Source: Photobacterium rosenbergii | GTDB taxonomy: Bacteria; Pseudomonadota; Gammaproteobacteria; Enterobacterales; Vibrionaceae | Direction: 5' to 3' | Length of the DNA: 64,000 nucleotides | NCBI RefSeq assembly: GCF_003026455.1 | Contig: NZ_PYMB01000001.1 | Location: 806,001-870,000, forward strand | In this document: positions 34,927-43,618 of the stretch, one piece after another | How the letters are laid out: each line of letters begins with the position of its first letter | Position numbering within the stretch: position 1 is the first letter of the stretch | Notes under the pieces: model-generated | What the model was told of the DNA's origin: nothing | The model's database searches: none | What the model saw: only the letters and a program-made list of their open reading frames with translations | Position numbers and translations under genes: made by a program

Positions 34927-35925
34927 ATGCCGTCACTGATACATGGAATTACTTCTCTAATTACTAACTCTATTTCGACGACAAAGTCCCTTTCCAAAGG
35001 GATCCTACGCAAGATCGCAATCATCGGCGCTGTGTTCGCACTCGCTGCCTGTGGTGGTGAGGATGGTGAAGATAAGATTAAGATTGGCGTTGCCATTCCT
35101 AACTTCGATGACACCTTCCTGGTCAACATGAAAGACTCCATGGACAAATACGCCAAGGAGATGGGCAATGTAGATTTGATTTTCGTCGATGCAAAAGAAG
35201 ATACAGTGAAACAGTTGGGCCAAATCCAAAACTTCATTGTTCAGCAAGTTGACGGCATCATCCTAGTACCAGTTAACACCGATGCGACCCAACCAATGAC
35301 AGATAGCATCCAGAAAGCTGGCATTGAGCTTGTTTACCTGAACCGTCGCCCTTCTTACCTACCTGAAGGTGTGTCATACGTGGGTTCTGATGAACTTCGT
35401 TTCGGTGAAGAGCAAGCGAAATACGCGGCGTCCAAGGTTGAAGGCGGCAACATCGGTATCATCATGGGTATGATGACAGTAGAAGCTGCAATCCTACGTA
35501 CCCAAGGCGTTGAAGAATTCTTCAAAGACAAGCCAGAGTACAACATCACCCGTAAGCAAACGGGTTTATGGCAGCGCTCTCAGGGCATGATCGTCATGGA
35601 AAACTGGATCAACTCTGGTGAGCAAATTGACATTATCCTTTCAAATAATGACGACATGGCTTTGGGTGCTATTCAGGCTCTACGTGCTGCTGGCAAACTC
35701 GATGACACTATCGTTGTCGGTGTCGATGCAACACCTGACGGTATCATGGCAATCCAGGATGGCGCATTGGATGCAACTGTATTTCAAGACGGTGTAGGCC
35801 AAGCACGTGGTGCTCTTGATGCAGCAATGAATGCCATCAACAAAAAGCCACAAGAGAAGATCACTTGGATCCCTGCAGAACTTGTTACCAAAGACAACCT
35901 AGCTGAATTCCAAGCTAAAAGTTAA
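34927..35925 (+). CDS. Sugar (probable myo-inositol) ABC transporter binding lipoprotein
   Basis: A periplasmic binding protein of the ribose/galactose type (PF13407): IGVAIPNFDDTFLVNMKDSM start, the QNFIVQQVDGIILVPVNTDA hinge block and SNNDDMALGAIQAL. An ALAAC lipobox suggests membrane anchoring. About 30 unusual residues (SLIHGITSLITNSISTTKSL) precede the hydrophobic signal core. The ATG at 34927 follows AAAAAGGAGG and is preferred to an in-frame GTG at 34903. Position divergent from iolCDEA and the shared operator argue for myo-inositol (IbpA-like) as ligand; ribose cannot be excluded by sequence alone. Confidence 0.87.
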   Translation: MPSLIHGITSLITNSISTTKSLSKGILRKIAIIGAVFALAACGGEDGEDKIKIGVAIPNFDDTFLVNMKDSMDKYAKEMGNVDLIFVDAKEDTVKQLGQIQNFIVQQVDGIILVPVNTDATQPMTDSIQKAGIELVYLNRRPSYLPEGVSYVGSDELRFGEEQAKYAASKVEGGNIGIIMGMMTVEAAILRTQGVEEFFKDKPEYNITRKQTGLWQRSQGMIVMENWINSGEQIDIILSNNDDMALGAIQALRAAGKLDDTIVVGVDATPDGIMAIQDGALDATVFQDGVGQARGALDAAMNAINKKPQEKITWIPAELVTKDNLAEFQAKS

Positions 35926-35955
35926 TCCACCACCCTCTCTATAAATAACTTATCC

Positions 35956-35994
35956 GGCCCTACTACATATCGTTTGTACTAGACAAGTAGGGCC
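35956..35994 (+). promoter_or_regulatory. Intercistronic stem-loop between binding protein and ATPase genes
   Basis: GGCCCTACT and AGTAGGGCC form a perfect 9-bp stem around a 21-nt loop, followed by AATTTT and, 5 bases on, the GGAG ribosome binding site of the ATPase gene. Such hairpins often stabilise binding-protein mRNA and lower downstream expression. Confidence 0.65.
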
Positions 35995-36013
35995 AATTTT
36001 GGAGCAATTCTGT

Positions 36014-37507
36014 ATGAGCCAAGTAATACTTGAGATGCGTGGTATTACCAAAACCTTTCCCGGTGTGAAGGCACTTGATAACGTGCAACTTACCCTGAAG
36101 AAAGGCCGCGTAATGGCACTCATGGGCGAAAATGGTGCAGGTAAATCGACTTTGATGAAAGTGCTGTTTGGCACATATCAGCGCGATGCTGGAACCATTC
36201 GCTACCTAGGGGAACTCGTAGATTTCTCTGGCGCTAAAGAATCTTTAGAGAGCGGGATTTCAATGATTCACCAAGAACTCTCTCCCGTTCTACACCGAAA
36301 TATTGCTGAAAATATCTGGCTGGGACGCGAACCAGTAAAAGGGCCACTACGACTCATCGACCACAAGAAGATGTTTGCCGATACCGAAGCCCTACTGCAG
36401 CGTCTTGATCTGGATCTTGATCCTCGTACCCTGATGAGTGACTTAACCGTGGCAACCATGCAGATGGTAGAGATTGCCAAGGCCATTTCTTTCGACTCAA
36501 AGATCATCATCATGGACGAACCAACTTCTGCCCTGACAGATAAAGAAGTCGCCCACCTGTTTGAGATTATCGAAAAGCTCAAATCCCAAGGTGTTGCCAT
36601 GGTGTATATCAGCCACAAAATGGATGAGATCTTCAAGATCTGTGATGACATCACTGTATTCCGTGACGGTTGCTACATCGGCGAACGAGAAGCGCGAGAC
36701 ACCAATCACGATGAACTGGTTCAAATGATGGTCGGTCGCGATCTTGGTGATGTGTTCCCTCCCCCAACTGCCAAGCCCGGTAAAACCCGACTAGAAGTGA
36801 AAAACCTCTCTGTTGATGGTTGCTTTAGGGATGTGAACTTCAAACTCCATGAAGGAGAGATCCTCGGGATTGCAGGCCTTGTCGGTGCAGGTCGAACTGA
36901 ACTTATCGAAACCCTCTTTGGTGTTCGCGAGAAGGAAACCGGAGAGATCTGGATCAATGGTGAAGAGGTTGAGATCAAAGCGCCACAAGATGCTATTAGC
37001 CACAAAATGGCATTTTTGACCGAAGATCGCCGCCATTCAGGCCTGTACCTGATGCTTGATATCTTCGCCAACACCTCTATCGCTCATCTTGACGCCTACA
37101 AAAGTCGCGTAGCCAATGTCCTTGATGTCCGCCAAATGCGAAGCGACAGTGAGGACCATTGCAAAAAGCTGAAAGTCAAAACTCCACATATGAACGAGGC
37201 GATTGACAACCTCAGTGGTGGTAACCAGCAAAAAGTATTGTTGGCACGCTGGATGCTGACCAAGCCTGACATTCTGTTCCTCGACGAACCGACCCGCGGG
37301 ATTGATGTGGGCGCGAAGTCAGAAATCTACAAACTGATGCGCCTACTAACCGGTATGGGTAAGAGCCTAGTCATGATCTCGTCAGAATTACCAGAAGTTA
37401 TCGGCATGAGTGACCGTGTCTTGGTTATGCATGAAGGTAACCTCAAGGGCGAACTCGACGGCACTGAAGCGACCCAAGAAAAAATTATGTCAATGGCGTT
37501 GGCATAG
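36014..37507 (+). CDS. Sugar ABC transporter ATPase, two nucleotide-binding domains
   Basis: A 497-residue ATPase of the RbsA/MglA/XylG group with two ABC domains. Domain 1 has Walker A GENGAGKST and Walker B IIIMDEPTSALT. Domain 2 has the degenerate Walker A GLVGAGRTE typical of this group, the signature LSGGNQQKVLLARW and Walker B ILFLDEPTRGIDVG. The ATG at 36014 (MSQVILEMRGITKTFPGVKAL) follows GGAG; a TTG at 35999 is open but unlikely. It energises import with the permease 75 bp downstream. The inositol context suggests IatA. Confidence 0.9.
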   Translation: MSQVILEMRGITKTFPGVKALDNVQLTLKKGRVMALMGENGAGKSTLMKVLFGTYQRDAGTIRYLGELVDFSGAKESLESGISMIHQELSPVLHRNIAENIWLGREPVKGPLRLIDHKKMFADTEALLQRLDLDLDPRTLMSDLTVATMQMVEIAKAISFDSKIIIMDEPTSALTDKEVAHLFEIIEKLKSQGVAMVYISHKMDEIFKICDDITVFRDGCYIGEREARDTNHDELVQMMVGRDLGDVFPPPTAKPGKTRLEVKNLSVDGCFRDVNFKLHEGEILGIAGLVGAGRTELIETLFGVREKETGEIWINGEEVEIKAPQDAISHKMAFLTEDRRHSGLYLMLDIFANTSIAHLDAYKSRVANVLDVRQMRSDSEDHCKKLKVKTPHMNEAIDNLSGGNQQKVLLARWMLTKPDILFLDEPTRGIDVGAKSEIYKLMRLLTGMGKSLVMISSELPEVIGMSDRVLVMHEGNLKGELDGTEATQEKIMSMALA

Positions 37508-37581
37508 CCACCAGCGACCCAAAAAAATATCTCACTGCTGTTGTGACAGGGTGACGCAATAATTCATCAAGGAAAGTTATT

Positions 37582-38598
37582 ATGATTGCGAAGTTAATAG
37601 AAGCAACGTCTGGTGCGAAATCGCCTCAGAATTATAAACGTTTGATTTCTAAATATGCCATCTACTTTGTATTTATCGCCATGTGTGTGGTGATGTCTAT
37701 TCTCTCTCCAGTATTCCTTACTGTAGCCAACCTGCTTAACGTTGTTACCCAGATGGCCAGTATCGGTCTATTGGCACTGGGGGTAACCATCATCATTATT
37801 ACCCGGGGTATCGACCTGTCGTCCGGTTCGGTCCTTGCAGTTGCCGCCGTGGCCTCGGCCAGTATGGCGCAGACACTCGACTGGGGCATGCGTATGTACC
37901 CAGCGATGCCTGAACTACCCGTTATAGTGCCAATCTTAGTTGCTCTTGCGGTAGGTGCACTGTGTGGTTTCATCAATGGTGCTTTGATTGCTTATACCGG
38001 TATCCCTCCATTTATCGCCACTCTGGGTATGATGATCATCGCCCGTGGTGCAGCCCTGCTCTACTCCGATGGCCGTCCAGTTAGTAGCTTGATTGACTCT
38101 TACCAGTGGATTGGCCAGGGTACAGTTGCTGGTATCCCAGTTCCGGTCATCATCTTTATCGTCATGGCCATTGTCTCTTACATCCTGTTGAACTACACCC
38201 GCTTCGGTAAATACGCCTACGCAATCGGTGGTAACGAAACAGCAGCCTATGTATCAGGCATCAACGTTAAGAAGTACAAAATCCTGGTTTACACCTATGC
38301 AGGTCTACTAGCTGGTATCGCAGCGCTTATCTTGTCTGCCCGTATCAACTCAGGTCAGCCTGGTCTTGGTGTGATGTATGAACTCGATGCCATCGCATCG
38401 GCAACGGTAGGTGGTGTATCACACGCCGGCGGTATCGGTACGATTCAAGGCACCATCATAGGTACCATGATCATGGGTGTGCTGCAAAATGGCCTCGACC
38501 TATTGAACGTCTCGGCCTACTGGCAGCAAGTTGTGAAAGGCTTGGTAATCGTGGTCGCTGTTGTCTTCGATATGAAACGTCAGAAGAAGAGTAAATAG
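37582..38598 (+). CDS. Sugar ABC transporter permease
   Basis: A 338-residue permease of the RbsC/XylH family (PF02653) with about 8-10 hydrophobic segments. Family blocks are VANLLNVVTQMASIGLLALGVTIIIITRGIDLSSGS near residue 50-85, GFINGALIAYTGIPPFIATLGMM, NETAAYVSGINVKKYKILVYTYAG and MYELDAIASATVGGVSHAGG. AAGGAAAG lies before the ATG. It completes the binding protein-ATPase-permease set and is followed by a strong terminator. Presumed to pass myo-inositol (IatP). Confidence 0.9.
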   Translation: MIAKLIEATSGAKSPQNYKRLISKYAIYFVFIAMCVVMSILSPVFLTVANLLNVVTQMASIGLLALGVTIIIITRGIDLSSGSVLAVAAVASASMAQTLDWGMRMYPAMPELPVIVPILVALAVGALCGFINGALIAYTGIPPFIATLGMMIIARGAALLYSDGRPVSSLIDSYQWIGQGTVAGIPVPVIIFIVMAIVSYILLNYTRFGKYAYAIGGNETAAYVSGINVKKYKILVYTYAGLLAGIAALILSARINSGQPGLGVMYELDAIASATVGGVSHAGGIGTIQGTIIGTMIMGVLQNGLDLLNVSAYWQQVVKGLVIVVAVVFDMKRQKKSK

Positions 38599-38680
38599 CG
38601 AAAAACCATACGTACAACAAAGATAAATACAACACGAGCCTATAAAGAATTAACTTTACTGTAGGACTTCACGTTGAAGT

Positions 38681-38717
38681 GCCACGTTTCTCCCCCTAGG
38701 GTTACGTGGCTTTTTTT
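38681..38717 (+). terminator. Terminator of the inositol transporter operon
   Basis: GCCACGT pairs with ACGTGGC (38681-38687 with 38704-38710) and a seven-T run follows. It also separates the convergent HD-domain gene. Confidence 0.9.
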
Positions 38718-38728
38718 ATTTAAAGCAG

Positions 38729-39355
38729 TTAGATCTCAGAGCCTAGCTGTTTTAAGTACTGTTTCATATAGTTAGTGCGCTTTTCAGCTTCCTCTATCGC
38801 TGAACGGGTATTCATTTTATCTTTCAGCTTAAACAACTTGGTGTAGAAATGATCGATTGTATACTGCCGATCATTTAGCTCCCTATCTTCGCTAAATGGA
38901 TCTACAGCATCATATAAGCCGACACCTAGGCCCGAACTGACCTGAATACATCGCGCAATGCCAATAGCACCCAACGCATCAAGCCTGTCGGCATCCTGGA
39001 CAATTTGTGCTTCCACGGTTTCTGGTTTGATGTTCGCGCTGAAACTGTGCGCCACAATGGCATGGTGGATGGCTTCAAAGTACTCTGAGGGATAACCAAT
39101 GCTGGCAAGAAACTCTACCGCTTTTTCAGCCGCAATGTGTGAACTCCTAGCTCTATCTGGATGGTTTTTGGGAAATGAAAAACAATCATGTAAATAAGCG
39201 GCAGGTAGTACAACTTCAAGACACGCCCCTTCCTTGGCACATAATGCTTTAGCCGACTTGACCACCCGAAGTACATGATTCAAATCATGAGCTAGGTCTT
39301 GCTGCATTTCAGATTGGATAAACTCAATAAAGTGTTTTTCGAATGTAGAAGGCAC
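38729..39355 (-). CDS. HD-domain phosphohydrolase
   Basis: A 208-residue HD-superfamily protein. Metal ligands are visible as H in HDLNHVLRVVKSA, the HD doublet in AAYLHDCFSF, H in IHHAIVAHS and D in VQDADRLDALGAIGIAR, the full H-HD-H-D set of YedJ-like phosphohydrolases. Such enzymes hydrolyse phosphate esters of nucleotides; the substrate is not known here. First gene of the block of small unrelated genes that interrupts the inositol regulon. Confidence 0.85.
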   Translation of the reverse strand: MPSTFEKHFIEFIQSEMQQDLAHDLNHVLRVVKSAKALCAKEGACLEVVLPAAYLHDCFSFPKNHPDRARSSHIAAEKAVEFLASIGYPSEYFEAIHHAIVAHSFSANIKPETVEAQIVQDADRLDALGAIGIARCIQVSSGLGVGLYDAVDPFSEDRELNDRQYTIDHFYTKLFKLKDKMNTRSAIEEAEKRTNYMKQYLKQLGSEI

Positions 39356-39554
39356 TTTTTCTCCTTATTAGTTTATAAACTCACTTCCGGCTTAGTAATG
39401 CACCTTACACTTATCAGCTCTTCCCCTCCATAGGACCCATTGTAATTTTCACCAATATGCGATTTAGTCTGGCTACGCTTACTGCAATGTTATTAACCAT
39501 CATTGCAATGCTATTCTTGTTATCTTGGGTTAAAAGACAACAAAAGCTAAGCCT

Positions 39555-39878
39555 ATGATTCATATTTCAAATATCATGCCTTTAATCGATAAACAACTCA
39601 AAACAATGGCAGCCAAAGAAGTCGTGCACTTCAAAACCTTCAAAAAAGACCGGGGTTTCATACTCTACCGTCAAGATAGTGAACTATTCCAGATTATCGA
39701 GCACGGCTTCAAGAACACCTCTTTCTCAGGCGATGCTGATAAAATTAAAAAGCAAGCCAAGAAAACATTGAAGCGCGAGTTTCCGCGCAGTAACAAGGTT
39801 TGGGTTGAATATTTTGAGGGGGTTGAAAACCCATCAGATATCCAAGCTCACCACAGTAAACAGATGTCACTATTTTAG
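39555..39878 (+). CDS. Conserved-looking small hypothetical protein
   Basis: A 107-residue basic protein with no signal peptide or membrane segment. The core FKTFKKDRGFILYRQDSELFQIIEHGF then a lysine-rich helix (DKIKKQAKKTLKREFP) and KVWVEYFEG suggest a compact alpha/beta fold. No family is recognised. Its start could be either of two Met codons (39555 or 39576). It precedes the TrmK-like gene on the same strand. Confidence 0.6.
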   Translation: MIHISNIMPLIDKQLKTMAAKEVVHFKTFKKDRGFILYRQDSELFQIIEHGFKNTSFSGDADKIKKQAKKTLKREFPRSNKVWVEYFEGVENPSDIQAHHSKQMSLF

Positions 39879-39996
39879 TCATAACCCAGCCATATTCTGG
39901 CCCGTCAAGATTAACAATGGAGTCATATCTCAAACATTCAACCAGTTAGATAACTTTCTCGCTTTTCACTTCGCTAACAGACGAAAAACCACTACA

Positions 39997-40701
39997 ATGC
40001 GTGCGATTTTAGATGTTAATCGGGCAATTTCATTGAAACTTAGTACAAGATTGAAGCAAATTGAACAAATGGTCCCTACTGGCTACGACCATGTTTGGGA
40101 TTGTTGTTGTGACCACGGGCTCATCGGCGCAGCCCTGCTATCAAGACAGGCTGCTGACAACGTGCATTTTGTTGATATCGTACCGGACCTTATGAACACG
40201 GTAGAGAAGAACCTACAACGTTTCTACCCTGAAGATAAATGGGAAGTTCATTGCCTGGATGTCGCTAAGCTTCCGCTGAAGCAATACGAAGGCAAGCACC
40301 TAGTGATCATCGCTGGCGTAGGCGGCGATTTAATGTGCGAGCTGGTTGAAGGTATTTACCAAAACGACCAAAGCGCTGACATTGATTTTTTACTATGCCC
40401 AGTAAACAACACATATATGCTGCGCCAAAAGCTCATAGAACATCAATTCGGTCTTAAGCATGAAATACTGATTGAGGATAACAGGCGTTTCTATGAGATT
40501 TTGCACGTTTCATCCCATATGGATGAAAACAGTCCAATCAACGAGGTGGGCTGCAAAATTTGGCACTCTGATACCAACGAGCAAGCCGATATCGTCACCC
40601 GCTATATCGACAAGACCTTAAGCCACTACCGTCGCCTTCAGCGAGGAAACGCCGATAATATTGAGGCAATTATCGAGCGTTATAGCGCAGTTACGGGTTG
40701 A
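39997..40701 (+). CDS. TrmK-like tRNA adenine-N1 methyltransferase family protein
   Basis: A SAM-dependent methyltransferase of the COG2384 (TrmK, m1A22 tRNA) family. LSTRLKQIEQMVPTGYDHVWDCCCDHGLIGAALLS is the family start (normally VADIGCDHGYL); CCCDHG supplies the SAM loop, and IIAGVGGDLMCELVEG matches the family IAGMGG block. The frame extends upstream to 39805, but the extra 64 residues overlap the preceding gene and lack similarity, so the ATG at 39997 (234 residues) is chosen. The last 22 bases overlap the convergent GNAT gene. Confidence 0.8.
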   Translation: MRAILDVNRAISLKLSTRLKQIEQMVPTGYDHVWDCCCDHGLIGAALLSRQAADNVHFVDIVPDLMNTVEKNLQRFYPEDKWEVHCLDVAKLPLKQYEGKHLVIIAGVGGDLMCELVEGIYQNDQSADIDFLLCPVNNTYMLRQKLIEHQFGLKHEILIEDNRRFYEILHVSSHMDENSPINEVGCKIWHSDTNEQADIVTRYIDKTLSHYRRLQRGNADNIEAIIERYSAVTG

Positions 40702-41168
40702 GAGCCTCTGTACATCTGCAGGTAGCCACTCTCTACGACTTGGTAAGTTTCAAAACCAAACTTTTCGTATAGTGATATCGCTACCTTATTCTTAGGGTGT
40801 ACCCCAAGACGTACACCCACTGCAAGATTGTCAGTACGAACGAGTAACTCTCGCATTAATGCCGATGCTACACCCTGCCCTCGGTATAGAGGATTCACCG
40901 CCAAGGCTAACTCAGGACAGTCTGCATGACACTCAGTCAGGCTGGATTTGGAACGCACTTGTACAATCCCCATTACTCCACCGGTATCATCTAATGCAAA
41001 CAACCCGAAATCCCCCTCTTGTCCCCAATCATCAAAATATTCTTTGATGTGAGGTAACTCGAGGACTTTCAAGTCATGGTCGGGTTCGTCATCTGGTGTC
41101 CAAAGCGCAACGAATAATAGGCTTTTTTGTAACTCGCTATCAGATACTGTAATTTCTCGAAAAATCAT
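40680..41168 (-). CDS. GNAT-family N-acetyltransferase
   Basis: A 162-residue GNAT enzyme: ELALAVNPLYRGQGVASALMRELL is motif A (RGQGxA) and NKVAISLYEKFGFETYQ is the C-terminal motif B. FGLFALDDTGGVMGIVQV is the usual strand pair before it. Substrate is unknown. Its 3' end overlaps the convergent TrmK-like gene by 22 bp. It lies 17 bp downstream of the PhzF-like gene end on the same strand. Confidence 0.82.
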   Translation of the reverse strand: MIFREITVSDSELQKSLLFVALWTPDDEPDHDLKVLELPHIKEYFDDWGQEGDFGLFALDDTGGVMGIVQVRSKSSLTECHADCPELALAVNPLYRGQGVASALMRELLVRTDNLAVGVRLGVHPKNKVAISLYEKFGFETYQVVESGYLQMYRGSQPVTAL

Positions 41169-41185
41169 TCTTTTATAAACTACTT

Positions 41186-41932
41186 CTACAACCTTAATTT
41201 AACTTGAGCCGACACCACGATAGAAGCGTCCGCTGCTTGCTCAATCTCGAAATACCCACCCGATGTTGAAATCTGCCGTGCAGACAACTTAGTGACTCCC
41301 AATTTGTTGAACCAATATGGCGCCAGTGAGCATTGTGCAGACCCTGTTGCTAAATCTTCATCTATCCCGATTTTCGGCGCAAAGTAGCGTAAAACATAGC
41401 TGTCAGACGAGCTTTGGGCCGTGACTATCACAGCATGAATGTCTTCAATCTTGTTCATCTGGTCAAAGTCAGGCACAAAGTTAGCGACTGCATCTTCCGA
41501 CTCTAAAACCAGTATTAAATCCCGGGTTGAAAACACATCTCTAGCGGAAATTTTGAAGTCAATCTTATCTATAGGTGTTTGCTGAGCACGCCAACCTGGC
41601 AGGGTAATTTTATATCGACCGTTTTTCTTTGAAATAACGACTTGCCCATACTGACTGACAAGCGTTACCGAAGCCAAGCCGTATTTGGATATTAAAGCCG
41701 CGCCAGCACCTAAACTACCATGTCCGCACAGGTTTATTTCACCCTCTAACGAAAACCAACGAATATCAAAGCCTGAATCCGACTCAACAACAAATGAGGT
41801 AACCGGTTGTGCCAACTCTTGGGTTATTGAAAGCAACTCAGCCTCATCTGGCCACTTTAGCAACTCAACAACGGCACAAGGGTTTCCTTTAGCGAAGTCA
41901 CTACAAAATACATCGTAAATTTGCGCTTTAAT
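41186..41932 (-). CDS. PhzF-like isomerase-fold protein, probable ATT start
   Basis: A PhzF/diaminopimelate-epimerase-fold protein. Family motifs: IYDVF then GNPCAVVELL near the N-terminus, CGHGSLGAGAAL (canonical CGHATLAAA) and DEDLATGSAQCSLAPYW (canonical EDPVTGSAH). The N-terminal ~23 residues are only in frame upstream of any ATG, GTG or TTG that fits; translation seems to start at the ATT at 41932, seven bases after an AAGGAAGG site, or at a TTG at 41863 giving a truncated protein. The family's catalytic Glu in the NLSETAF motif is Val here (AQPVTSF), so the isomerase chemistry may be lost. Confidence 0.75.
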   Translation of the reverse strand: MKAQIYDVFCSDFAKGNPCAVVELLKWPDEAELLSITQELAQPVTSFVVESDSGFDIRWFSLEGEINLCGHGSLGAGAALISKYGLASVTLVSQYGQVVISKKNGRYKITLPGWRAQQTPIDKIDFKISARDVFSTRDLILVLESEDAVANFVPDFDQMNKIEDIHAVIVTAQSSSDSYVLRYFAPKIGIDEDLATGSAQCSLAPYWFNKLGVTKLSARQISTSGGYFEIEQAADASIVVSAQVKLRL

Positions 41933-41974
41933 CGTGCACCTTCCTTGTGATTGTTCAGTATTAAAAAGACACGG

Positions 41975-42400
41975 TTATTGGCTCTTGGCTAATGGCGGTT
42001 CCGGCAATACCGGCGGAGTACTGTCCATATATGAAAGGAAATTTTGCCAAATTTCATGAGTTCTTTGCTTGGTAAGTTCAGTTTTGCAAGATATCGCCAT
42101 AACCCCACGAATAGTCCCCTCGCGCCATTGTATATAGACAGAGTCGCAATGGGATGACATATAAGCCTGCCAGTCTTTTTGAGCGAACTTGATAGCCTGA
42201 ACCAACTCTGGGTCAGAAGCATTATGCTCAAGGCTGGTTTTAAAGTACTTATCTAATTCAGCTTGAGCTAAATCCAATTTAACAGCCGCACAGTGGTTAA
42301 TCTCAAGTGTATTCATCGCATTATTGCAATCAATAGCCTGGTTTTCAGCGGAAACTGTAAACGACAAACTCGCTAAAGTAATAATTAAGCACCTTTTCAT
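41975..42400 (-). CDS. LprI/DUF1311-family periplasmic protein
   Basis: A 141-residue protein with a signal peptide (MKRCLIITLASLSFTVSA). The DUF1311 pattern is seen: DCNNAMNTLEINHCAAVKLDLAQAELDKYFK, then AIKFAQKDWQAYMSSHCDSV and AISCKTELTKQRTHEIWQNF, with paired cysteines. The family includes mycobacterial LprI, a lysozyme inhibitor, and proteins of unknown role; inhibition here is only possible. It is followed by the PhzF-like gene in the same direction. Confidence 0.8.
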   Translation of the reverse strand: MKRCLIITLASLSFTVSAENQAIDCNNAMNTLEINHCAAVKLDLAQAELDKYFKTSLEHNASDPELVQAIKFAQKDWQAYMSSHCDSVYIQWREGTIRGVMAISCKTELTKQRTHEIWQNFLSYMDSTPPVLPEPPLAKSQ

Positions 42401-42418
42401 ATGTCACCCTATATGAAC

Positions 42419-42832
42419 TTAAGCCCTCTGCTCAGCGACTAAGGACTTTGACTCTAGCCACTTCAACACAACTAACGCCGCAGCAGAGCAGACTGCTTCA
42501 TCATTGCCATCAATAAATTTAAGTTCTTCTATCTCTGCAGCAGGAGTTAACTCACCAGAAAACTCTGCGAAATAGCAGGTGAGTTTTACAGAGACTCCTT
42601 CAGCTTTGCCATCAGCTTGAGCTATGAATGTTTCCATATACTCTATGCTTTCAGGAGCAAGCTCGACAGATAATTCTTCCTTAATTTCGCGGATAAGCGC
42701 TTGTTCATCGCTTTCCCCTACTTCACGTTTGCCCCCAGGCAAGTAAAACAGCTCTTTACCTTTAGATCTTACGACTAAAAATTGACCATTTTGGATTAAG
42801 ACCCAAGCAAGTTTATCGATAACTTTATTCAT
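42419..42832 (-). CDS. Nudix hydrolase
   Basis: A 137-residue Nudix protein. The Nudix box Gx5Ex7REUxEExGU is visible as GGKREVGESDEQALIREIKEELSVEL, with the metal-binding glutamates in REIKEEL. It should hydrolyse a nucleoside diphosphate linked to another moiety. It is preceded by the DUF1349 gene and lies 18 bp before the LprI-like gene, all on the minus strand. Confidence 0.87.
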   Translation of the reverse strand: MNKVIDKLAWVLIQNGQFLVVRSKGKELFYLPGGKREVGESDEQALIREIKEELSVELAPESIEYMETFIAQADGKAEGVSVKLTCYFAEFSGELTPAAEIEELKFIDGNDEAVCSAAALVVLKWLESKSLVAEQRA

Positions 42833-42852
42833 TTATTTTCCACACTGAATTC

Positions 42853-42902
42853 AAGTGGTTTTCTCACGCCCAATAAAGTTAAACAGCGTGTGCCAACCAC
42901 TT
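42853..42902. repeat. Two-step inverted repeat across the DUF1349 stop codon
   Basis: Outer arms AAGTGGTT (42853-42860) and AACCACTT (42895-42902) pair perfectly; inner arms CACGC (42865-42869) and GCGTG (42886-42890) also pair, leaving 4-nt internal bulges and a 16-nt loop. It covers the last codons of the DUF1349 gene. The arm sequence order is not that of an integron attC site. Confidence 0.55.
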
Positions 42903-43508
42903 ACATGGCTCTAGGCTCATATCTGTAAACCTAGCCGTAAATGATGATTTCAAAGGGCTACAAGCGTAAACGCCAAAGCTCACCTTGTTCTGCGCTGGTA
43001 ATGGCGGGTTACATTTACCCATTTCAGCCGTTGTTTCACCAAGCTTATGGAGATGGAAGATTCGCATTTGTTTGAAGGTCACACCGTCAAGCGAGCACTC
43101 AATTAAGAAGTCAGGACCACGGCGGTTTAAGCGGTACCAAATCTCATTTGGCAGTGGAATATCTGATGTGGCCCAATCTGAATAACCTAAGTTTGTGACA
43201 ACGCTGCCCAACCTTGAAAACTCTTCGTTTTCGTATTCTATAGAGGCCTTAAACCAGTTTTCATTATCGAGATAAATAATGAGTCCGCATTGATCAAACT
43301 GCGCCTGATAGTCAAAACTCACTTTTGCTGTAAAAGTGAAGTTATCATCGGATTCAATCTGCAGTGCCGGAGCATTATCATTACGGAAGCCATAGTAAGA
43401 GCGCTGCCAGAAATCTGTTTCTGGCTCTGTGGTGATAGAAACCATCTCTTTGGTCACTTCACTCACTTTAGGCTCAAAAATCCATTTACCAACTGTAAAA
43501 TCTACCAT
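42879..43508 (-). CDS. DUF1349-family beta-sandwich protein
   Basis: A 209-residue concanavalin-like protein of the DUF1349 family (RE-like 'regulation of enolase' group). Family blocks: TTEPETDFWQRSYYGFRNDNAP, FDYQAQFDQCGLIIYLDNENWFKASIEYE, LGSVVTNLGYSDWAT and FGVYACSPLKSSFTARFTD. No signal peptide. Function of the family is unclear, possibly carbohydrate binding. A palindromic structure overlaps its stop codon. Confidence 0.83.
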   Translation of the reverse strand: MVDFTVGKWIFEPKVSEVTKEMVSITTEPETDFWQRSYYGFRNDNAPALQIESDDNFTFTAKVSFDYQAQFDQCGLIIYLDNENWFKASIEYENEEFSRLGSVVTNLGYSDWATSDIPLPNEIWYRLNRRGPDFLIECSLDGVTFKQMRIFHLHKLGETTAEMGKCNPPLPAQNKVSFGVYACSPLKSSFTARFTDMSLEPCKWLAHAV

Positions 43509-43618
43509 TTATTCATCTCTGTTATTTCTTCCCCAATCACCAGTCCAAATGACTGGGGTTAATTCCTTAAACACATACAGTATCCATAGCGAAGATATAC
43601 CAAGCAAGATATATATGG

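Noticed and set aside
39805..39996. 64-residue N-terminal extension of the TrmK-like protein
   Set aside because: It overlaps the preceding gene's 3' end and does not resemble the family.
42853..42902. attC-like folded recombination site
   Set aside because: The arms read GTT towards the centre on the left and AAC on the right, the opposite of RYYYAAC...GTTRRRY.
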